Of a stretch of 64,000 nucleotides of DNA, positions 45,230 to 53,691 are shown in pieces. The notes under the pieces are model-generated. The model made no database searches. It saw nothing but the letters and a program-made list of their open reading frames with translations, and was not told the DNA's origin. Position 1 is the stretch's first letter. Each line of letters begins with the position of its first letter. The position numbers and the translations under genes were made by a program. This DNA is from CAVQGM01 sp963712065 (GTDB taxonomy: Bacteria; Actinomycetota; Acidimicrobiia; Acidimicrobiales; Acidimicrobilacustridaceae): NCBI GenBank assembly GCA_963712065.1, contig CAVQGM010000002.1:1364001-1428000 (forward strand), given 5' to 3'.

Positions 45230-46135
45230 TCAGGCGACGGGGAGGTCGCCGGGGTCGAGCTCGCCGGGCAGCGGGTCGTACACGCCCTGCTCCGCCCAGC
45301 GCCGGATCCGGAACAGGTCCCACATCAGGCGGCCCGCGTCGCGCGCCACCCGCACCGTGGACCGCGACGAGTTGGCGATCCGCACCGGCACCTCGGCGAG
45401 CGACAGGTGGTAGCGCTCGATGAGGTGGAAGACCTCGACGTCGAAGCCGAACCCGTCGACGCGGCAGTGGGAGAAGATCAGCCGGGCGACGTCGCTGCGG
45501 AACGCCTTGAGGCCGCACTGCGTGTCGCGGTACTGGCCGAGCAGCACCGCCCGGGTGACGGCGTTGATCGCGCGCCCGCCGATCTCGCGGAGCCGACCGG
45601 CCTTCACGAGCGTCGTGGTCTCGAGGTGGCGCCGACTCCCCACCACGACGTCCCATCCGGCCTCGACCTCGTCGAGGAGCCCGACGATCTGGTCGGGCGA
45701 GTAGGCGAGGTCGGCGTCGGTGAAGGCGATCGTGCGCCCGCGGGCGATGAGCACCCCGGTGCGGACCGCCGCGCCCTTCCCCCGGTTCACGCGGTGGCGC
45801 ACCACGCGGTCGGCGCCGGCCTGCTCGGCCTCGCGGCCGGTGGCGTCGGGAGAGCCGTCGTCGACCACCACGATCTCGAGGCCGCCGTCGGTTCGGATCT
45901 TGTCGAGGGCCTCGTCGAGACGCCGGACCGTCTCGCCGATGCGACCGGCCTCGCCGTAGGCGGGGACCACGACCGAGAGCCGGACCTCACCGGGGGCCGG
46001 GGGCCGGATGCGGCGCCGATCGAGGTCGGAGCGGATCCAGGTGCGGGCGAGGGGACGCCGGGAGACGGTGCGCCACACGGCGACGGCCGCCAACGCGCCG
46101 GCGGCCCCGATCGACGCGTCGCGGACCCGGCTCAC
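45230..46135 (-). CDS. Polyprenyl-phosphate glycosyltransferase (GT2, DPG/DPM synthase-like)
   Basis: The 301-residue GT2 enzyme has a short N-terminal hydrophobic segment, then RLSVVVPAYGEAGRIGETVRRL near 52-73, VVVDDGSPDATG, HRVNRGKGAAVRTG, DADLAYSP (the DxD-type metal site) and TQCGLKAFR. This is the Alg5/DpgS-like type that charges polyprenyl phosphate with glucose or mannose for extracytoplasmic GT-C enzymes. The GTG start overlaps the large membrane gene upstream by four bases (GTGA), linking the two. Confidence 0.93.
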   Translation of the reverse strand: MSRVRDASIGAAGALAAVAVWRTVSRRPLARTWIRSDLDRRRIRPPAPGEVRLSVVVPAYGEAGRIGETVRRLDEALDKIRTDGGLEIVVVDDGSPDATGREAEQAGADRVVRHRVNRGKGAAVRTGVLIARGRTIAFTDADLAYSPDQIVGLLDEVEAGWDVVVGSRRHLETTTLVKAGRLREIGGRAINAVTRAVLLGQYRDTQCGLKAFRSDVARLIFSHCRVDGFGFDVEVFHLIERYHLSLAEVPVRIANSSRSTVRVARDAGRLMWDLFRIRRWAEQGVYDPLPGELDPGDLPVA

Positions 46136-48741
46136 GAGGGTTCCCGGCCGGGCTCCACCCCGCCCGGCGGAGCATCCGCGCGGGCGTCATCGCCGCCGGG
46201 GACCGACGGCTCCCCCGAGCCCGCGATGACCTCGGCGAGGTCGAGCTCCGAGGCCGGGACGCCGTCCGGGCGGGGATCGGCGCCGCCGTCGGGCCCGGGC
46301 TCGTCGTCGTCGTCGTGGGCGGTCGGCTGGCGGCGCGGCGGCATGGCGATCGGTGGGGCGGCCCAGAGCCAGGCCAGGCCGATCAGCCCGACGAGGGTCA
46401 TCCCCCAGGCCAGCGCCTCCACCCAGGTGATGCCGTAGCGGAGCTCGACCCGGTTGGACGTGGGGACGACGACCATCAGGTTGGGGGTCACGCGCCACGG
46501 CCCGTCACCACCGTCGACGCGCCAGTTCGGGAAGTAGGACGCCTTCACGAGCACGGGCACGCCGGTCTGGTCGACCTCGAAGGACATGCCGTCGTCGGTG
46601 GTCTCGATGTTCGACACCGCGACCTGGGGCAGCGGCCGCTCGACGGGCTGTTCGCCCACCGGCACGCGCTGCCACTCCTCGGGACCGCCCTTGGTCAGCG
46701 GGACCGACCAGGCGTCGGCGTCCATGTACCAGTCCATCGCAACCTCGAGCCATCCCTTGCCGTCGTCACGGAGGCCCGTGAGCGCGGCAGGCTCGTTGGG
46801 CAGTGGGGAGACGAGCTCGCTGCCGGCGACCTCGTACACCCGCCAGGGACCGGAGGCGGCGATCTCGGTGAGGTCGGGGTTGTTCCCGGCGAAGTCGATC
46901 ATCCGGTCGGAGATGGCCATGTAGTAGCGCACCCCCATGAGCTGGAGGTGGGCCACCCCGAGGTCGAACTCGGCCTGGCTCGGCGCGCCGGCGACGTACG
47001 GGAGGTCGCGCTGCGCGTTGGACGGGGCCGACGACAGCTCGTCCTGGTTGATGAAGTGGTAGGGCGTCGTGCTCGACGACTCGAAGTAGAGGCCCTCCAT
47101 GGAGCCGATGCAGCCGTCGGTCCAGAACGGCAGGAGCATCAGCGCCATGGGCGTGCCGTAGCGGTCGTGGGTCTCCTCGTGCTCCCACATGGCCCGGCCG
47201 CAGCCGTTCTGCTCGCCGAGGAGGTCCATGGTGCTGACGATGTCGTGGTACTCGGGGTAGGCGGGCTTGCCCTCGAAGCCGCTGTAGTTCCACCGGGCCC
47301 ACGAGTCGACGAAGCTGTCGGTGTCCGTCGGCGGGAGGAAGGCCCACTGGTACCGGCCGTCGTCGCGCGTCTGGACGAGGTCGACGTCGGTGAACGGCAC
47401 CTGGTCGGGCAACGCCCGGAGGGGCATCGCCACGACGATCAGCCCGACCACCAGCCCCACGGCGGCGGTGCCCCACAGCACCGAGCGGACCGGACGGCGC
47501 GGGTCGCGTGCGACGAGGGTGGCGACGGTGCGCCCGACGTAGCCGACCCCGATGGCGGCGAGGAGGTAGAGCGACAGGTAGTAGAAGGGCAGGAGGCGGG
47601 CGTTCCACAACCGGCCCTGCGGCGCCAGCACGAAGCCGACGGCGGCGACCACGGCCATGACCACCCAGAACACCGCGCCCCGCCGTCGCTCGGTGATGCC
47701 GTACACGATGGCCATGAGGGCGCCCACCGCGGCCAGGGCGAGCACCCACCGGATGCCGGGCGAGTCGATGAGCTGCGGGTCGAGCTCCTGGCGCGAGAAC
47801 AGGAAGTTGCCGTAGTCGGTCTTCTTCTCCCAGCCCATGTCGTTCATGTAGCCGTGGCGCAGGTAGAACGGGACCATCCAGAAGGCGCTGAGGAGGCCGG
47901 CGACGGGAAGCACCGTGGCGAGGTACTTCAGGCGAGGCTTCGCCGGCTGGAGCAGGAACCACACTGCGGTGCCCGCCAGCGCGAAGAACAGCGGGATGAG
48001 GTGGCACAGCGCCGTGAGCGCGAGCAGCACGGCGGCGGCGAAGCGGTGGCGCCCGGTCTCGAGGCCACGGCCGACGACGCCGAGGTAGAGCACGGCGAGC
48101 GTCAGCGAGATGGAGAAGGCGAACTCGCCGGCGAGGGTCGACGCGATGTTGCCCCCGTAGATCGAGAACGAGATGTCGAACAGGAACCAGGTGGCGCCCA
48201 CGGCGAGCAGCGGCGCGATCGGGAACGGCAGGCGGTTCATCCGCCCGAAGGCCCAGGCGGCGATGGGCAGGGTGAGCACGCCGCTGACGGTGACGAGCTT
48301 GAAGGCGATGCCGTAGGGCAGGACGTAGGACAACACGGCGATCGCGAGCGCCGGGACGACCATGTAGAACTGGAACGCCGGGAAGCCGGCGTACCAGTCG
48401 GGGGTCCAACCCGACAGCCGCAGCTGGGGCAGCAGGTGGTCGCGTAGGTAGGCCGGGCCCCAGACGTGGGCACCCATGTCACCGCCGGCGGGCGTGGTGT
48501 CCGAGAACAGGTTGCCCGGACCGAGCTGGACGAACGTGAACAGCACGCACGCGGCGACGATGGCGAGGGAGAGGTAGCCCTCGACCGGCATGGCGACGAA
48601 CCGGTCCCACCAGCCCCGCAGCCGACGGGTCACGGCGTTGCCACCGCCGCCGGCGCGAGGCGCGGGCGCGGCCGCGTCGAACGACTCGTCCGGCGGGGGA
48701 GGCTCGGCCCCGGGGGCGTCCGGCGTCAGGGTCTCGGTCAT
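46132..48741 (-). CDS. Large membrane protein, PTPS-related/GT-C-like glycosyltransferase
   Basis: The 869-residue protein has about 11-12 membrane helices between residues 50 and 460. A first extracellular loop carries GGDMGAHVWGPAYLRDH, an acidic GT-C-like motif, and WTPDWYAGFPAFQFY. A soluble C-terminal domain of about 300 residues follows, then one late helix and an acidic Pro-rich tail. This resembles the 6-pyruvoyl-tetrahydropterin-synthase-related membrane family, thought to be polyprenyl-dependent glycosyltransferases. The coupled GT2 gene could supply its lipid-linked sugar. Confidence 0.8.
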   Translation of the reverse strand: MTETLTPDAPGAEPPPPDESFDAAAPAPRAGGGGNAVTRRLRGWWDRFVAMPVEGYLSLAIVAACVLFTFVQLGPGNLFSDTTPAGGDMGAHVWGPAYLRDHLLPQLRLSGWTPDWYAGFPAFQFYMVVPALAIAVLSYVLPYGIAFKLVTVSGVLTLPIAAWAFGRMNRLPFPIAPLLAVGATWFLFDISFSIYGGNIASTLAGEFAFSISLTLAVLYLGVVGRGLETGRHRFAAAVLLALTALCHLIPLFFALAGTAVWFLLQPAKPRLKYLATVLPVAGLLSAFWMVPFYLRHGYMNDMGWEKKTDYGNFLFSRQELDPQLIDSPGIRWVLALAAVGALMAIVYGITERRRGAVFWVVMAVVAAVGFVLAPQGRLWNARLLPFYYLSLYLLAAIGVGYVGRTVATLVARDPRRPVRSVLWGTAAVGLVVGLIVVAMPLRALPDQVPFTDVDLVQTRDDGRYQWAFLPPTDTDSFVDSWARWNYSGFEGKPAYPEYHDIVSTMDLLGEQNGCGRAMWEHEETHDRYGTPMALMLLPFWTDGCIGSMEGLYFESSSTTPYHFINQDELSSAPSNAQRDLPYVAGAPSQAEFDLGVAHLQLMGVRYYMAISDRMIDFAGNNPDLTEIAASGPWRVYEVAGSELVSPLPNEPAALTGLRDDGKGWLEVAMDWYMDADAWSVPLTKGGPEEWQRVPVGEQPVERPLPQVAVSNIETTDDGMSFEVDQTGVPVLVKASYFPNWRVDGGDGPWRVTPNLMVVVPTSNRVELRYGITWVEALAWGMTLVGLIGLAWLWAAPPIAMPPRRQPTAHDDDDEPGPDGGADPRPDGVPASELDLAEVIAGSGEPSVPGGDDARADAPPGGVEPGREPS

Positions 48742-48895
48742 GGTCGTCCGTATGGTGGCATCCCGGGGACCGACGAGGCCGTCACCGGGCACCGATGATC
48801 ATGATCGAGCGTCGGTGACGTGGCGAGCGGGAGGTTCACGACGTCCCCCGGCAGCCCGGGGTGGCGGAGCCGCTCGGCCGGCGGTCGGGCCACGT

Positions 48896-49726
48896 TCATC
48901 CCCCCCAGATCAGCACGACGGCGGCGGCGGCGTTGAAGCCGAGGTGGGCCCAGATCGCCGGGCCGAGCCGTCCGGTCCGGTGCGCCAACACCCCGAACAC
49001 GACCCCGGCCACCACGAGGGCGGGGAACTGGAGCGGCTGCAGGTGGGTGGCGGCGAAGAAGACGGCGGTGGCGAGGATCGCCCACGGGGCGGCCAACCCG
49101 CGCTTGACGAAGGCCCGCTGGGTGAGACCCCGGAAGAAGATCTCCTCGACGATCGGTGCGGCGACGGCGACGATCAGGAACACGACCACGATGCCGACGG
49201 TGTCGCCGGCGCGATCGGTGAGCTCGCGGGCCTCGGCCGACACGTCCTGGCGGCCGATGACGAAGAAGAGCAGCCAGTAGAGCGCGGGGACGACGAGGAG
49301 CTGCGTCGCCGCGCCGGCGGCGAGCCCGACGGGCACGTCGACCGGGCGCATGCGGATCCCGAAGTCCGCGACCGCGCCGTTGCCCTTCAACCGCCCGGCG
49401 AGCAGGGGGACGGCGAGCAGCGTCGCCCACAGCGGGACCTGCAGGAGCGCGGTCACGGCGAGCGGCGGCGGCCGGGTGACGTCGACGGCCTGGCCGGTGC
49501 CGAGCTGGCCGACGGCCTCCCCCACCGCCGAGCCGAGCCCGGTGGGGACGCTCGGGTCGATCCCGGTCGCGGTGATGACGCCGACGCCGACGAAGGTGGA
49601 CACGGCGACGGCCAGCGCCCACCCACCGAAGGCCTCGCCGAGGCCCCAGGTCGGCACCGACGGAGCCGCGGAGGGTCCGGTGTCGGGCGCCGGCTCGGCA
49701 GTGGGCTCGGGGTCGGCGGGGGCCAC
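48896..49726 (-). CDS. CPBP-family intramembrane metalloprotease
   Basis: The 276-residue membrane protein has the Abi/CPBP (Rce1-like) motifs: EEIFFRG near the middle, FFAATHLQPLQFPAL and a third histidine in AHLGFN. Six to eight hydrophobic helices flank them. Members cleave prenylated or other membrane peptides or serve bacteriocin immunity; the role here is unknown. The GTG at 49726 is chosen because upstream frame is Arg-rich low-complexity; an ATG at 49765 is possible. Confidence 0.85.
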   Translation of the reverse strand: MAPADPEPTAEPAPDTGPSAAPSVPTWGLGEAFGGWALAVAVSTFVGVGVITATGIDPSVPTGLGSAVGEAVGQLGTGQAVDVTRPPPLAVTALLQVPLWATLLAVPLLAGRLKGNGAVADFGIRMRPVDVPVGLAAGAATQLLVVPALYWLLFFVIGRQDVSAEARELTDRAGDTVGIVVVFLIVAVAAPIVEEIFFRGLTQRAFVKRGLAAPWAILATAVFFAATHLQPLQFPALVVAGVVFGVLAHRTGRLGPAIWAHLGFNAAAAVVLIWGG

Positions 49727-49791
49727 GGGCGGCAAGGCTACGCCCGTCCGTCGCCGGCGCCGCATCCCCCGACGGAGGTCGTCGGGGCGGG

Positions 49792-49797
49792 TAGCGT
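49792..49797 (+). promoter_or_regulatory. Candidate -10 hexamer (TAGCGT) of the DUF3499 gene
   Basis: TAGCGT ends 7 bases before the ATG at 49805, with no Shine-Dalgarno. Confidence 0.5.
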
Positions 49798-49804
49798 CGG
49801 CCCC

Positions 49805-50029
49805 ATGACCCGCCAGTGCGCCCGTCCCGACTGCGCCGAGGGCGCGTCGGCCACCCTCGGGTACGACTACGGCCAGAGCGTCGTGTGGCTGGCCGACCTC
49901 GCCGCCGAGCCGCACCCGATGAACTACGACCTGTGCGGCCGGCACGCCACCGCGCTGCGGGTGCCCCGGGGGTGGGAGCTGCGCGATCTCCGCCGCGAGC
50001 CGCGGGCCCTCGTACGTGAGGCCTCCTGA
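49805..50029 (+). CDS. DUF3499 family protein
   Basis: The 74-residue protein has the DUF3499 pattern: two N-terminal cysteines in RQCARPDCAEGASATLGYDY, PMNYDLCGRHATAL with a Cys and His, and RVPRGWELRDL. The Cys/His arrangement suggests a small zinc-binding protein. The family is confined to actinobacteria (Rv3259-like) and has no known function. In mycobacteria it also lies near manB. Confidence 0.9.
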   Translation: MTRQCARPDCAEGASATLGYDYGQSVVWLADLAAEPHPMNYDLCGRHATALRVPRGWELRDLRREPRALVREAS

Positions 50030-50063
50030 CCCCGCCCAACGGGGATTTTGCCCGCCCGTGCTC

Positions 50064-50069
50064 TACCCT
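50064..50069 (+). promoter_or_regulatory. Candidate -10 hexamer (TACCCT) of ftsH
   Basis: TACCCT ends 8 bases before the ftsH ATG at 50078. Confidence 0.45.
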
Positions 50070-50077
50070 TTGAGCGC

Positions 50078-52017
50078 ATGAGTCCTGACGCCCCACCGCC
50101 CCCGAACGGGTCCGAAGGTCGCGGACAGAACCGGTTCGGCGGCGACCAGGGTTGGCCCCGCTGGATGATCTGGGTGCTGCTCGGCGTGATCCTCGCCGCC
50201 CTGTTCATCCCCACCCTGCTCAACCAGCCGCAGGGTGAGACCGTCGCCTACGGCGACTTCGTCACCCAGCTGCGCGAAGACCGGGTCGAAGAGGCCACCT
50301 TCAACAACACCAACGGCCAGATCACCGGGAAGCTCGACGACGGCACCGAGTTCACGACCACCGGTCCCGTCCAGCTGTCCGACGAGGACATCGCCCTGTT
50401 CTCCGAGAAGGGCGTCGACTTCGAGACGCCCACCTCGTCGATCTGGGAGACGCTGCTGCCGCTGCTGCTCCCGGTGGGCCTGCTCATCCTCTTCTTCGTC
50501 TGGATGCAGCGTCGGGCGTCGTCGCAGATGGGCGGCATCATGTCGATCGGCCGTTCCCGGGCGAAGACCTACTCGACCGAGCGCCCCGGCACGACCTTCG
50601 AGGACGTCGCCGGCTACGAGGGCGTCAAGCAGGAGGTCACCGAGGTCGTCGACTTCCTCAAGGCACCGGAGAAGTTCAGCGAGATCGGCGCCCGCATCCC
50701 GAAGGGCGTGCTCCTCGTCGGGCCCCCCGGCACCGGCAAGACCCTCATCGCCCGGGCCGTGGCCGGCGAGGCCGGCGTGCCCTTCCTGTCGGTGACGGGG
50801 TCCGACTTCATGGAGATGTTCGTCGGGGTGGGCGCCAGCCGGGTGCGCGACCTGTTCCAGACCGCCCGCAAGATGGGGCGGGCGATCATCTTCGTGGACG
50901 AGATCGACTCGATCGGCCGCAAGCGCGGTGCCGGCCTCGGCGGTGGCCACGACGAGCGCGAGCAGACGCTCAACCAGATGCTCGCCGAGATGGACGGCTT
51001 CGAGGTCAGCGCCGGCATCGTGATGATGGCGGCCACCAACCGTCCCGACATCCTCGACCCGGCGCTGCTCCGCCCGGGTCGCTTCGACCGCCAGGTCGTC
51101 GTGCCCCTGCCCGAGCTCGAGGATCGCCGCCGGATCCTCGAGGTCCACGTCCGGCACAAGCGGATCGCCCCCGACGTCGACCTCGACGTCATCGCCCGCG
51201 GCACGCCCGGCATGAGCGGCGCCGACATCGCCAACCTGGTGAACGAGGCAGCGCTGTTCGCGGTCCGGGGCGGGTCGACCGAGATCGCCATGAAGCACTT
51301 CGACATGGCTCGCGACCGGGTGATCATGGGGCAGCGCCGCGAATCGATGGCCCTGTCCGACATCGAGAAGGAAGCCATCGCCTACCACGAGGCCGGCCAC
51401 GCCGTGTGCGCCGCCGTGCTGCCGACGGCCGACCCGCTCCACAAGGTGACCATCATCCCGTCGGGCATGGCCCTCGGCGTCACGATGCAGCTCCCCGAGG
51501 AGGACCGGCACATCTACCGCCAGGACTACATCGAGGAGAGCCTCGTGGTCCGGATGGGCGGGCGGATGGCCGAGGAGCTCGTGTTCGGCGTGATCTCCAC
51601 CGGCGCCAACAACGACCTCGTCGGCGCCACCGAGCTCGCCCGCAAGATGGTGCGCGAGTGGGGCATGAGCCGAGCGCGTCGGGTCCGATGGCGTGGGGCT
51701 CGCAGGGGCAGGTGTTCCTCGGCGAGGACCTCATGCACACCCGCGACTACTCCGACGACACCGCCCGGGTGATCGACGAGGAGGTCGAGCGCATCCTGCG
51801 CGAGCAGGAGCAGCGCTGCCACGACATCCTCACCGAGAACCGGAACGGCCTCGACCTCGTCGCCCGCGCCCTGCTCGAGCACGAGACCATCGACGGCAAC
51901 GAGGTCAACCGCCTCATCCAACTGGCCCGCAACGGCTCGACGCCGGCTCCGGTCCACGTGCCGGCCGAGGTCTCGTTGCCCGGGGCTCCCCCGCTCCCCC
52001 CGCCGGCGATCGCCTAG
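50078..52017 (+). CDS. ftsH: ATP-dependent zinc metalloprotease FtsH, with an apparent frameshift in the peptidase domain
   Basis: FtsH degrades misfolded membrane proteins and regulators. It has two N-terminal helices (about 28-47 and 125-145), Walker A GPPGTGKTL, Walker B IIFVDEIDSIGR, the second region of homology ATNRPDILDPALLRPGRFDRQ and the zinc site HEAGH near 446-450. The first frame runs to 51772 but loses similarity at about 51670. From there the family sequence GPMAWGSQGQVFLGEDLM continues in another frame to 52017. Two extra bases near 51668-51685 would explain it. FtsH is usually essential or important, so sequence error is likely. Confidence 0.88.
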
Positions 52018-52079
52018 CCCTCCCACGACGGGTCGGGTGCCTCTGCCGAGCCCCTCGACGCCGGCGCGACGATCCGGTC

Positions 52080-53183
52080 GTGGTGGCCGCTGAACGCACG
52101 ACCCGAGCCCGTGACCTCGCCGTCGGCGGCGTCGGGCTGGTGGTGGGCCTCGTCGGGCTCGGCATCGGACTCGGCCTGTTCGTCCCGTACGCCACCAAGG
52201 TCGGCCTCGACGCCGTCACCGTGGGAGGCGCCCTGGTCACCGCCGTCGCCCTCGTCGCCGTGTGGTGGGCGGGTCGGCGCGTCCTGCGGGTCGTACCCGG
52301 GTGGTGGCGGCTGCTCGCCATCCCCGCCACGGCCGTGCTGCTCTACGTGATCACCTCACCGATCGCCATCGCCACGGCCGCGACCCACGTGCCCCCGACC
52401 GCGCTGGCCGCCGAGACGCCCGCCGACCGCGGCATGCCCTTCGTCGACGCCACCTTCACGGCCGCGGACGGCACCGTGCTGTCCGGCTGGTTCGTCCCCG
52501 GCCAGGACCGCGCCGCGGTGGTGCTGCGCCACGGCGCCGGATCCACCCGGAGCGCGGTCCTCGACCAGGCCGAGGTGCTCCACCGCCACGGCTACTCGGT
52601 GCTCATGACCGACGCCCGCGGCCACGGGCGCAGCGGCGGCCGGGCGATGGACTTCGGCTGGCACGGCGACGACGACATCACCGCGGCCGTCTCCTGGTTG
52701 GCCGCCCGTGACGACGTCGACCCCGACCGCATCGGGGTGGTGGGGCTGTCGATGGGTGGAGAGGAGGCCATCGGCGCGGCGGCCGCCGATCCGCGCATCC
52801 GGGTGGTGGTGGCCGAGGGGGCCACCGGGCGGACGGCGGCGGACCACGGCTGGCTCTCCGAGGCCTACGGCGCGCGGGGCTGGCTGCAAGAGCGCGTCGA
52901 CGCCGTCCTCTACGGCGTCACCGAGCTGCTCTCCGACGCCGAGCCTCCGATCTCGCTGCGGGACGCGGTCACCGCCCTCGACGGGCGGAAGGCCCTGCTC
53001 ATCGCCGCCGGCGACGTCGGTGACGAGGCCGAGGCCGGCCGGTGGATCGCCGCCGGGGAACCCGACGCCGTCACCGTGTGGGTGGTGCCGGGCGCCGACC
53101 ACACCGGCGGGCTGCACACCGCGCCCGAGGAGTGGGAGCGCCGGGTGTCCGAGGTGCTCGACGGGACCATCGGGGCGGGGTGA
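52080..53183 (+). CDS. Membrane-anchored alpha/beta hydrolase
   Basis: The 367-residue protein has three hydrophobic helices in the first 105 residues, then an alpha/beta-hydrolase domain. That domain has VLRHGAGSTRS, TDARGHGRSGG, the nucleophile elbow GLSMGGEEA and the histidine in PGADHTGG. It resembles prolyl-oligopeptidase-like or acyl hydrolases of unknown substrate, with the catalytic domain probably outside the cytoplasm. The GTG at 52080 is preceded at 6 bases by GACGAT. Confidence 0.85.
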   Translation: MVAAERTTRARDLAVGGVGLVVGLVGLGIGLGLFVPYATKVGLDAVTVGGALVTAVALVAVWWAGRRVLRVVPGWWRLLAIPATAVLLYVITSPIAIATAATHVPPTALAAETPADRGMPFVDATFTAADGTVLSGWFVPGQDRAAVVLRHGAGSTRSAVLDQAEVLHRHGYSVLMTDARGHGRSGGRAMDFGWHGDDDITAAVSWLAARDDVDPDRIGVVGLSMGGEEAIGAAAADPRIRVVVAEGATGRTAADHGWLSEAYGARGWLQERVDAVLYGVTELLSDAEPPISLRDAVTALDGRKALLIAAGDVGDEAEAGRWIAAGEPDAVTVWVVPGADHTGGLHTAPEEWERRVSEVLDGTIGAG

Positions 53184-53220
53184 ACGCGCCGCGCCCCGAG
53201 CGGGGTGCGGGCCGGCGGGG

Positions 53221-53691
53221 TCAGGGAGTGGCCGGGTCGCCGTGGGACCGGTCGCAGCCGTCGTGGGGCGGCACCGAGCCGGGCGCACGCAGGTCGGCCA
53301 CCGCCGCCCAGAGATCGGTCGCGGTGACCGGGCCCAGGAAGTGGGCGCCCACCACCCCGGCGGCGTCGGCGACCACCACGAGCGGCACCGCGTCGATGCC
53401 GTAGCGCTCGTGCAGGGCGCGGTCGCGCCCGACTTCGACCTCCTGCACGGCGACCTGGTCGCTGTCGAGGTGGCGCGCCTTGTCCCAGACCCCCTGGCAG
53501 CTCGTGCAGGTGGCGGAGGTGAACACGGCCACGAGCCACGGCGACGACGGTCGGTCGAAGTCGGCCCGGTCGAGCTGGTCGGGCACGGACCACACCGGTT
53601 GGCTCGGGGCGTCGGGGCGTCGGCGCTGCAGGACCAGGGCGACCACGACCGCCACCACGACGAGCACGGCGGCGAGGAGGAGCCGCTCCAT
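53221..53691 (-). CDS. Membrane-tethered thioredoxin-fold protein
   Basis: The 156-residue protein has an N-terminal membrane helix (about 4-22) and a thioredoxin-like domain with active site TSATCTSCQGVWD near 60-72 (CTSC) and the cis-Pro region AVPLVVV. It is probably an extracytoplasmic thiol-disulfide protein. Its ATG overlaps the stop of the upstream gene by one base (TGATG), so it is coupled to the DUF5719-like and GT2 genes. Confidence 0.85.
   Translation of the reverse strand: MERLLLAAVLVVVAVVVALVLQRRRPDAPSQPVWSVPDQLDRADFDRPSSPWLVAVFTSATCTSCQGVWDKARHLDSDQVAVQEVEVGRDRALHERYGIDAVPLVVVADAAGVVGAHFLGPVTATDLWAAVADLRAPGSVPPHDGCDRSHGDPATP

Noticed and set aside
51660..51690. Programmed frameshifting in ftsH
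   Set aside because: There is no slippery heptamer or downstream pseudoknot-like element, and restoring the family sequence needs two separate base changes. Error or mutation is simpler.
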